This document shows positions 1-4,251 of a stretch of DNA of 5,708 nucleotides, piece after piece (position 1 is the first letter of the stretch; each line of letters opens with the position of its first letter). The notes beneath the pieces are model-generated. The model searched no databases. It saw nothing but the letters and a program-made list of their open reading frames with translations, and was not told where the DNA came from. A program made the position numbers and the translations under genes. The stretch is from Clostridia bacterium (lineage in GTDB: Bacteria; Bacillota; Clostridia; Clostridiales; Clostridiaceae): contig RZYZ01000138.1 of the NCBI GenBank assembly GCA_009930125.1, positions 1 through 5,708 of the forward strand. Reading direction: 5' to 3'.

Positions 1-58
1 ATCAATGGGGTAGTAACATAACTGTATTGAAAAGTTATTGGAAAAAGACATGAAAAGC

Positions 59-90
59 TCGGGCTCCTGGTGAGGAAAACCCGATTTTTT
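59..90 (+). terminator. Rho-independent terminator of an upstream + strand gene
   Basis: The outer stem is TCGGG (59-63) with CCCGA (80-84) and the inner stem is TCCT (65-68) with AGGA (73-76), closing a GGTG loop. A small internal loop (C64 against A77-79) separates them. Six T residues (85-90) follow directly. The T run is on the 3' side only when read on the + strand, so this should end a + strand transcript whose gene lies mostly or wholly left of the window. That transcript would converge on rlmD. Confidence 0.7.
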
Positions 91-131
91 GATGAATTTT
101 AAATTGAAAAAGCAAATGTTTATTCTTACAG

Positions 132-183
132 AATTGGTGGTGAAGTTAGCAAGAGTTTATTATGACTGCCAATTGTTTTTTTT
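132..183 (+). terminator. Second + strand Rho-independent terminator
   Basis: A 10-bp stem pairs 132-141 (AATTGGTGGT) with 165-174 (ACTGCCAATT) across a 23-nt loop, followed after one G by eight T residues (176-183). Two of the ten pairs are G-U wobbles that work only in + strand RNA; on the - strand they would be A-C mismatches and there would be no U tail. It lies about 40 bases after the first terminator, so it is either a backup or the terminator of a gene since lost. The large loop lowers confidence. Confidence 0.55.
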
Positions 184-193
184 AATTAGACAC

Positions 194-226
194 TTACCTA
201 GACATCAATGCCACACACTCAACATG
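194..226 (-). pseudogene. Orphan rlmD-type C-terminal tail (probable attachment-site scar)
   Basis: Read on the - strand, this stretch encodes HVECVALMSR followed at once by TAA. This matches the conserved C-terminus of the TrmA/RumA/RlmD uracil methyltransferases (HVE-T/C-V-x-L-L/M-x-R), including the catalytic-base Glu. The intact rlmD in this window ends HVETVVLLTR plus four more residues. Upstream of the fragment, in frame, there are only three codons (Tyr-Ile-Tyr) before a stop, and nothing resembles the body of the methyltransferase. Similarity therefore starts abruptly instead of fading as in a decaying gene. The family match is seen in the sequence; that it is a scar left by element integration into the rlmD 3' end is inference. 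A chance match is possible but unlikely over ten residues plus the stop. Confidence 0.5.
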
Positions 227-261
227 ATAAATGTATTAAAACAATTTAGCAAAACCTATCC

Positions 262-296
262 CCCCTAAAAGCCTGATTTTCAGCCACTTTCAGAGG
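262..296 (-). terminator. Strand-specific hairpin downstream of rlmD, possible weak terminator
   Basis: In - strand RNA, CCUCUGAAAG (from 296-287) pairs over ten positions with CUUUUAGGGG (from 271-262). Two of these are G-U pairs that would be C-A mismatches on the other strand, so the structure belongs to a leftward transcript. The loop (272-286) contains a small CTGA/TCAG sub-hairpin. The U tract is poor: the next Us are four residues at 254-251, about eight bases after the stem. It is the best candidate for the 3' end of the rlmD transcript, about 100 bases past its stop codon. Confidence 0.35.
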
Positions 297-313
297 TTTA
301 TAAGTCAGCAGTT

Positions 314-343
314 CTACCGCATCAGTATCACCGTCTCAGGCGG
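314..343 (-). other. Possible second rlmD-like tail, in frame after the rlmD stop
   Basis: Beyond the rlmD TAA (395-397) the same frame stays open for 26 codons to a TAG at 314-316. The last ten codons read TPPETVILMR. The end of rlmD itself reads TPHVETVVLLTR, so Thr-Pro, Glu-Thr-Val, a hydrophobic pair and a final Arg recur. At DNA level GAGAC.GT..TACTG.T is shared with rlmD. An imperfect dyad, GTCTC (333-337) with GAGAC (348-352), overlaps it. This could be a recombined attachment site. It is much weaker than the copy at 194-226 and may be coincidence. Confidence 0.25.
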
Positions 344-359
344 GGTCGAGACCGTAGTA

Positions 360-376
360 ATGTTGGACCACAACAT
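360..376. repeat. Short perfect inverted repeat 3' of rlmD
   Basis: ATGTTG (360-365) and CAACAT (371-376) are perfect inverted repeats around a 5-base GACCA loop, 19 bases past the rlmD stop. No T run follows on either strand, so it is not a standard terminator. It could be an RNA 3'-end stem or part of a recombinase site. Confidence 0.35.
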
Positions 377-394
377 ATGGGGTCTGAAATAATT

Positions 395-1756
395 TTACAT
401 ACTAGATATACGGGTTAGCAGTACAACAGTCTCCACGTGTGGGGTGTTCGGGAACATATCCACAACCTTTGTTTTCACAACTTCATATCCCTGCTCCAGG
501 AGATACTTGAGATCAATGACCAGCGTCTTCGGATTACAGGATACATAGAGAATTTCCTTGGCATTGAAATCTTTCACATATTCCAGCGCCTTCGGATGCA
601 CACCGCTTCGAGGCGGATCCAGAATGATCAGCTCAGGACTTCCTTCGAGGGAAGCAATGACATCCTTGACGTCTCCTGCGATGAAATGCACATGGCTTAG
701 TTCATTGATCTGGGCATTTTCATTGGCAGCAGTAACTGCTTCCTCAATGATCTCAACGCCCGTGACCTTATCTGCCAAGTCCGAAACGATCTGACCGATG
801 GTTCCGGTACCGCAGTACAGATCAAAGATCTCATTCTTCTTTTCTCCGATGAAGCTCTTCACCTCACTATAGAGCACTTCAGCCCCTTTTGTATTGGTCT
901 GAAAGAAGGAAAAAGGTGAAATCTTAAAAGTCAGCCCATGAAGCTTCTCGTAGATATAGTCTCTGCCATAGAGAATATTCAGCTTCTCCGGAACCACCGC
1001 ATCGGAAAGACTGTCGCTTTCCGTATGGAGGATGGAAACCAGCGTGTAATCCAGATCCAGCTGCGTCAAACCATCTCTGTATTCATCCAGATTGAAATCA
1101 ATCTGGGTGGTGGTCACAAGATTCACCATAATTTCTCTAGTATTCATGCCTCTTCTCAAGATGAAATTTCGAAGGTACCCCTCCTGTCTCATGACACGGT
1201 AATAAGGCAGATCCTTTTCCCTGAAATACGCGATGGTATAGTCATGAATCTTTCTGAAGTCCTCATGAATGAGAAGGCAGCGATTGGTATTCACCACGGA
1301 ATTCTTCATCCCTTTCAGGTGCATACCAAGGTTCAGCTCTCCTCCCTTCACTTCATCGCCGAAGGTGTATTCCATCTTGTTCCGGTATTCATACTGATCC
1401 TCATCACCTGTAATGCCTAAGTACTCTCCCATGGAAAGATCATTCTGGATAAAGAGCTTCTTCACTTCCTCTTCCTTGAACGTTCTCTGAAGGGATAAAG
1501 GCACCTGCTGACTGATGCACCCTCCGCACTTGCCGTAATGGATGCAGGCTGGCTCCACGGCATAAGGCGCATTTTCGATGATGCCTATATATCTTCCCTT
1601 GGCCCGATCCGCTCTCACCTGATGGGCTCTTGCAGAAACTGTCTCTCCAGGAAAAGCGCCTTTGACCTGCACCTTCTTTCCTTCCAGCATGCCAATGCCT
1701 GTGGCTGGAAAACTATGATCTTCTATTTTCACTTCTATTACTTCATTTCTCTTCAA
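395..1756 (-). CDS. rlmD: 23S rRNA (uracil-5-)-methyltransferase, RlmD/RlmCD (RumA) family
   Basis: This SAM-dependent enzyme methylates C5 of uridine in 23S rRNA. Single Bacillota copies often act on both U747 and U1939 (RlmCD); which sites apply here cannot be read from sequence. The 453 residues show the full architecture. A TRAM RNA-binding domain covers about 1-57. A [4Fe-4S] ligand set has Cys71-x5-Cys77-x2-Cys80 with Cys160 as the fourth ligand. The Rossmann SAM site is FDLYCGTGTIG (311-321), after FFQTN (284-288). DPPRSG is at 380-385. The catalytic nucleophile is Cys407 in YVSCNPKTL, and the general-base Glu442 lies in HVETVV. Length is normal and no key residue is missing. The start is TTG (1754-1756), ten bases after AAGGAG; the nearer ATG is out of frame. 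The final four residues (ISSM) extend past the usual Arg end, which may reflect replacement of the 3' end by recombination. Confidence 0.95.
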   Translation of the reverse strand: MKRNEVIEVKIEDHSFPATGIGMLEGKKVQVKGAFPGETVSARAHQVRADRAKGRYIGIIENAPYAVEPACIHYGKCGGCISQQVPLSLQRTFKEEEVKKLFIQNDLSMGEYLGITGDEDQYEYRNKMEYTFGDEVKGGELNLGMHLKGMKNSVVNTNRCLLIHEDFRKIHDYTIAYFREKDLPYYRVMRQEGYLRNFILRRGMNTREIMVNLVTTTQIDFNLDEYRDGLTQLDLDYTLVSILHTESDSLSDAVVPEKLNILYGRDYIYEKLHGLTFKISPFSFFQTNTKGAEVLYSEVKSFIGEKKNEIFDLYCGTGTIGQIVSDLADKVTGVEIIEEAVTAANENAQINELSHVHFIAGDVKDVIASLEGSPELIILDPPRSGVHPKALEYVKDFNAKEILYVSCNPKTLVIDLKYLLEQGYEVVKTKVVDMFPNTPHVETVVLLTRISSM

Positions 1757-1766
1757 AACTCATCAA

Positions 1767-1772
1767 CTCCTT
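1767..1772 (-). promoter_or_regulatory. Shine-Dalgarno AAGGAG that sets the TTG start of rlmD
   Basis: On the - strand AAGGAG is followed by ten bases and then TTG (1756-1754), which opens the rlmD frame before its TRAM domain. An ATG at 1763-1761, only three bases from the AAGGAG, opens a different frame that ends after six codons (TGA at 1745-1743) and overlaps the rlmD start. The TTG is therefore preferred; translation of the mini-frame could modulate rlmD, but that is speculative. Confidence 0.7.
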
Positions 1773-1777
1773 CTAGT

Positions 1778-1806
1778 ATAATAACAGAAATCCCCCTGGA
1801 GTTGAA
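1778..1806 (-). promoter_or_regulatory. Possible rlmD promoter with a very short leader
   Basis: On the - strand TATTAT (1783-1778) is a 5/6 match to the -10 consensus, 17 bases after a weak -35, TTCAAC (1806-1801). TATACT, overlapping it slightly downstream, is an alternative -10. Transcription would begin almost at the Shine-Dalgarno sequence, giving a minimal leader. That lowers confidence, but no better candidate was seen nearby. Confidence 0.35.
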
Positions 1807-1874
1807 TGAATTCTTTCTAAGTCAGTTTCATCTCCCCTGCATCCTCTCCAGTTAAGAAATTTCCACGAAAGGAA

Positions 1875-1897
1875 TTCTGTAGCTTTCTGTAGCTTTC
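1875..1897. repeat. 10-bp tandem repeat, 2.3 copies
   Basis: TTCTGTAGCT occurs twice head to tail (1875-1884 and 1885-1894), with the first three bases of a third copy. It sits between the divergent rlmD and tauE promoters, about 50 bases upstream of the tauE -10. A spacing near one helical turn could suit a regulator binding on one face, but it may simply be a slippage product. Confidence 0.5.
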
Positions 1898-1920
1898 CGC
1901 TGAAATCTATACACCCTCTC

Positions 1921-1949
1921 TCTTCAAATCTTTCAGGCTATGATATAAT
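1921..1949 (+). promoter_or_regulatory. Extended -10 promoter for tauE
   Basis: TGATATAAT (1941-1949) is a perfect extended -10 (TGN plus TATAAT). Seventeen bases upstream, TCTTCA (1921-1926) is only a 3/6 -35, as is common when the extended -10 is strong. The predicted start near 1956 gives a leader of about 88 bases before the ATG. The leader contains an imperfect CAGTGGAA/TTCC-ACTG pairing (about 1967-1993), but no recognisable riboswitch. Confidence 0.6.
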
Positions 1950-2043
1950 GGATTTCGTCAATCATGCAGTGGAAGGCTATATTTCCTCACTGTCCTGGCA
2001 CTGATCTATCATCTTAATTAATAAGAACTGAAAGAGGACGATT

Positions 2044-2802
2044 ATGGATTTTAAACTTATTTTTCTTTGCATCGCCGGATTCATCGGCGCCTTTGTGGAT
2101 TCCGTGGCCGGTGGCGGAGGCCTTGTGACCATACCAGCCTATCTTCTGGCAGGTATTCCACCCCACTTCACCCTGGGCACCAACAAGTTCGCAGCCACCA
2201 TGGGTTCCTTCATCTCCACGGCAGGCTACGCCAGAAGCAGCAAGGTGAACTTCAGGCTCATGCGCGCCGCCGTGCCTATGACAGCACTTGGCGCTGTCCT
2301 TGGTGTGTATTCCGTCCTTCGGATTCCGCAGGATTTTCTCTACCCTCTGGTCAGCGTGGCCATCCTGGTGGTGGGACTCTACACCTTCTTCAAGAAGGAC
2401 CTGGGGAAGGTCAACGCCTTCACGGTGATCACGAAGAAGAAAGTGATCTTCGTCTCTCTGGTGGGATTCGCCATGGGCTTCTATGACGGATTCTTCGGAC
2501 CCGGCACCGGCTCCTTTCTCATCTTCATCTTCATCCGGTTCCTGAAATTTGATTTCACCAACGCATCAGGCAATGCGAAGCTCATCAATTTCACCTCGAA
2601 CTTCACCTCCCTCATTGCTTTTGCCGTCAACGGCAAGATCGATTACCTTATCGGTGTCCCCATCGCCATCTTCATGGTCCTGGGCTCCATAGTAGGTACC
2701 AGACTAGCCATCAAAAACGGCTCCAAGTTCATCAAACCGATCTTTCTCATCATGTCCTTTGTGGTGTTCTTCAAGCTCCTCTATGACATGTTTCTGAAAT
2801 GA
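2044..2802 (+). CDS. TauE/SafE family (TSUP) membrane transporter
   Basis: This is an integral-membrane permease of the TauE/SafE (DUF81, TSUP) family, whose members move sulfite, sulfoacetate or other small organosulfur or organic anions across the cytoplasmic membrane. The substrate here cannot be assigned. The 252 residues match family length. The two half-repeats are clear: GFIGAFVDSVAGGGGLVTIP at 12-31 with TNKFAATMGSF at 46-56, and GFAMGFYDGFFGPGTGSF at 141-158 with NASGNAKLINFTSN at 173-186. Hydrophobic stretches at about 1-35, 72-116, 132-165, 186-219 and 228-250 indicate about seven or eight membrane spans. The ATG follows GAGG (2034-2037) at six bases. The gene is monocistronic, with its own promoter and a strong terminator directly after it. 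No sulfur-metabolism genes are adjacent to suggest a substrate. Confidence 0.92.
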   Translation: MDFKLIFLCIAGFIGAFVDSVAGGGGLVTIPAYLLAGIPPHFTLGTNKFAATMGSFISTAGYARSSKVNFRLMRAAVPMTALGAVLGVYSVLRIPQDFLYPLVSVAILVVGLYTFFKKDLGKVNAFTVITKKKVIFVSLVGFAMGFYDGFFGPGTGSFLIFIFIRFLKFDFTNASGNAKLINFTSNFTSLIAFAVNGKIDYLIGVPIAIFMVLGSIVGTRLAIKNGSKFIKPIFLIMSFVVFFKLLYDMFLK

Positions 2803-2806
2803 CCTG

Positions 2807-2855
2807 AAAGAGAAAAGCGCTATGCAGCATTCACCTGCACAGCGCTTTTCTCTTT
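2807..2855. terminator. Strong bidirectional terminator between tauE and sixA
   Basis: AAAGAGAAAAGCGCT (2807-2821) and AGCGCTTTTCTCTTT (2841-2855) form a perfect 15-bp inverted repeat. After one A-C mismatch the stem continues as TGCAG (2823-2827) with CTGCA (2835-2839), around a 7-base loop. The arms themselves supply T-rich tails on both strands. It therefore serves both tauE (stop at 2800-2802, five bases before the stem) and the convergent sixA-like gene (stop at 2881-2879). Confidence 0.92.
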
Positions 2856-2878
2856 GCCTTATTATACCATTTTCCTTC

Positions 2879-3403
2879 TCAGTCTTTCTTCTTCCCTGTC
2901 TTCTCCATTTCCTTGGAGGTCAGATACCAGGAAAAAGAAGCTTCCTCGATCATGTCTTCTGTTTCCGGTGTTCTGCTGTCATAGAGCTTCACCGTAAAGG
3001 CTGCCGCAGCGCCTTTCTTGAACCCTATGCTCTGATCCGCCAGCTCATAGGCCCATTCTCCGAGATAGGGTTCATGTCCCACCACAAAGATGGTCTTCTC
3101 CTCCTTCTCCTTGACCACCGACATGAGAAAGCTGTCAAAGTCACCTTCTCCGATGAAGTCATGGTAGAGGATCTTCTCGCTGCCGATGGCATTGCCCAGA
3201 ATCTCCGCTGTCTCTCTGGCCCGGCGAAGGGGACTGGACCAGATCTCCACCTGGTCTTTGAACATGATGGAATCCTTCAGGTAAGGCAACCTTTTTTTCA
3301 GTTTTTCCTTTCCCTCTTTCGTGAGTTTTCTGTTAAAGTCCGTTCCGTCATCTGCTCTGTTTTCCGCAATACCGTGTCTCAAAAGTATAATCTCAAGATT
3401 CAA
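2879..3403 (-). CDS. SixA-like histidine phosphatase (RHG family)
   Basis: This is a small cytosolic member of the histidine phosphatase (phosphoglycerate mutase-like) superfamily, closest in size and layout to SixA, which dephosphorylates phosphohistidine on signalling proteins. The true substrate here is unknown. The 174-residue protein has the catalytic RHG motif at 9-11 (His10 nucleophile), a SixA-like LTKEG segment at 27-31, SSPLRRARETAE at 56-67 (phosphate-binding Arg) and the second catalytic histidine, His110, in VVGHEP. It lacks the large insertion of true mutases. Start is TTG (3401-3403), eight bases after a strong AAGGAGG (3418-3412); no in-frame ATG lies between. It is 89 bases downstream of the transaldolase stop on the same strand. 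It may be co-transcribed with that gene, with a hairpin between them. It ends in a Lys-rich tail (about 164-173). Confidence 0.88.
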   Translation of the reverse strand: MNLEIILLRHGIAENRADDGTDFNRKLTKEGKEKLKKRLPYLKDSIMFKDQVEIWSSPLRRARETAEILGNAIGSEKILYHDFIGEGDFDSFLMSVVKEKEEKTIFVVGHEPYLGEWAYELADQSIGFKKGAAAAFTVKLYDSRTPETEDMIEEASFSWYLTSKEMEKTGKKKD

Positions 3404-3411
3404 TCTGAAAA

Positions 3412-3418
3412 CCTCCTT
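3412..3418 (-). promoter_or_regulatory. Shine-Dalgarno AAGGAGG that sets the TTG start of the sixA-like gene
   Basis: AAGGAGG lies eight bases before TTG (3403-3401). The RHG motif begins only eight residues later, so a downstream start would remove the first beta-strand or the catalytic His. This fixes the TTG as the start with good confidence. Confidence 0.8.
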
Positions 3419-3438
3419 CTGTGTGCTGCGTAGTGGAA

Positions 3439-3476
3439 AGCGGCAGAGCCTGTCCAGAAAGTCAAGCCCCGCCGCT
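3439..3476 (-). other. Intercistronic hairpin between transaldolase and sixA
   Basis: In - strand RNA, AGCGGCGGGGC (3476-3466) pairs with GCUCUGCCGCU (3449-3439) over eleven positions, two of them G-U pairs that would be A-C mismatches on the + strand. The 16-base loop spans 3450-3465. Only three Us follow (3439-3437), too few for an efficient intrinsic terminator. It starts 17 bases past the transaldolase stop. It is more likely a partial terminator or an mRNA-stabilising or processing stem that lets sixA be expressed at a lower level. Confidence 0.55.
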
Positions 3477-3492
3477 GATGATTATTTCTTCT

Positions 3493-4137
3493 TTATTTCT
3501 TTGCGCCTTCCCAGTCTTTCAGGAACTTTTCGATGCCCTGGTCTGTGAGAGGGTGCTTCAGGGAATCCATGAGCACCTTGTATGGGATGGTTGCGATATC
3601 CGCACCCGCCATGGCTGCCTGAGTCAGATGGTTTCTGTTTCGGATGGATGCTACGATGACTTCGGCACGTACTCCGTAGGATTTGAAGATATACATGATC
3701 TCTTCAATGAGCTCCATGCCTTCTGCTCCGATGTCATCCAGTCTTCCTACAAAGGGAGACACAAAAGCCGCTCCGGCTTTGGCTGCCGCCAGGGCCTGGG
3801 TCGCAGAAAAGACCAGGGTCACGTTGACTTTGATGCCTTTTGCGGAGAGCATGGATGTGGCTTTCAGTCCTTCCGCCGTCATAGGCACTTTGATGACGAT
3901 GTTCTCGTGAATCTTCACCAGCTCATCCGCTTCCTTCACCATGTCTTCCGCATCCAGTGAAACCACTTCCGCGCTGATGGGTCCATCCACGATTTCCGTG
4001 ATCTCCCTGATGACCTCTTCAAAGACTCTGCCCTCTTTGGCGATGAGGGAAGGATTGGTGGTTACACCGTCGATGATGCCCAGTTCCGCCGCTTTTCTGA
4101 TTTCTTCCACGTTGGCTGTGTCGATAAAATACTTCAT
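3493..4137 (-). CDS. Short-form transaldolase (TalC/MipB/Fsa family)
   Basis: A class I aldolase TIM barrel of the small transaldolase family, 214 residues, normal length, cytosolic. It likely transfers dihydroxyacetone units between sugar phosphates in the non-oxidative pentose phosphate pathway. Seen in sequence: Asp6 in FIDTAN, TTNPSL (26-31), the Schiff-base Lys83 in VIKVPMT, and SPFVGRLDD (127-135). Two positions separate transaldolase from fructose-6-phosphate aldolase. E. coli FsaA has Gln in AQVMA and Tyr in APYVNR, whereas this protein has Glu57 in AEVVS and Phe129 in SPFVGR, the transaldolase-type residues. It is therefore better called transaldolase than fructose-6-phosphate aldolase, although databases often use the latter name. 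The ATG follows AGGAGG (4152-4147) at nine bases. It has its own promoter-like sequence 114 bases after cutC and precedes the sixA-like gene. Confidence 0.93.
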   Translation of the reverse strand: MKYFIDTANVEEIRKAAELGIIDGVTTNPSLIAKEGRVFEEVIREITEIVDGPISAEVVSLDAEDMVKEADELVKIHENIVIKVPMTAEGLKATSMLSAKGIKVNVTLVFSATQALAAAKAGAAFVSPFVGRLDDIGAEGMELIEEIMYIFKSYGVRAEVIVASIRNRNHLTQAAMAGADIATIPYKVLMDSLKHPLTDQGIEKFLKDWEGAKK

Positions 4138-4168
4138 AAATCTCTTCCTCCTGATTTCCTTTTATTCT

Positions 4169-4184
4169 TATAGTTGATACTATA
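4169..4184. promoter_or_regulatory. Operator-like dyad in the transaldolase leader
   Basis: TATAGT (4169-4174) and ACTATA (4179-4184) are perfect inverted repeats around a TGAT centre. The dyad lies just downstream of the start predicted from the -10 at 4201-4196, where a repressor would block initiation or elongation. The palindrome TATGCATA (4183-4190) overlaps its edge. It does not match the catabolite-control cre consensus. In such AT-rich DNA a 6-bp dyad could arise by chance, and the regulator is unknown. Confidence 0.4.
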
Positions 4185-4195
4185 TGCATACTTTG

Positions 4196-4204
4196 ATTAT
4201 ATCA
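4196..4204 (-). promoter_or_regulatory. Extended -10 promoter for the transaldolase gene
   Basis: On the - strand TGATATAAT (4204-4196) is a perfect extended -10, identical in form to that of tauE. No -35 of reasonable quality lies 16-18 bases upstream. Predicted initiation near 4189 gives a leader of about 50 bases. The gene thus need not depend on readthrough from cutC, and no clear terminator is seen after cutC, so both modes are possible. Confidence 0.6.
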
Positions 4205-4251
4205 TATACTTCCAGAGACTACTCTATTGTTAACTATTTTCCATTCGAATC

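Noticed and set aside
1..51. - strand ATG at 51-49 open to the window edge, with AGGAG twelve bases upstream.
   Set aside because: The spacing is long, the ribosome-site bases lie inside a well-formed + strand terminator, and only 17 codons are visible, with no recognisable motif.
1..53. Possible 3' end of a + strand gene: one frame is open from 3 to a TGA at 51-53, another from 1 to a TAA at 19-21.
   Set aside because: The terminator at 59-90 implies that some + strand gene ends nearby, but 6 to 16 codons are too few to choose the frame or recognise the product.
437..1420. Several + strand frames opposite rlmD (for example 938-1420).
   Set aside because: They are shadows of a complete, motif-confirmed methyltransferase and have no plausible ribosome sites or family features.
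1956..2043. Riboswitch in the 88-base tauE leader.
   Set aside because: Only one imperfect bulged stem was seen, with no known aptamer core and no terminator/antiterminator pair.
2067..2486. 139-codon + strand frame inside tauE.
   Set aside because: It is a +1 frame shadow with low-complexity Arg/His/Gly content; the tauE frame carries both family half-repeats.
2822..3433. 203-codon + strand frame opposite the sixA-like gene.
   Set aside because: It begins inside the terminator, has no ribosome site, and the opposite strand encodes intact RHG and GHEP phosphatase motifs.
3421..3960. 179-codon + strand frame opposite the transaldolase.
   Set aside because: Cys/His-rich composition typical of an antisense shadow; the transaldolase on the - strand is full length with catalytic Lys83.
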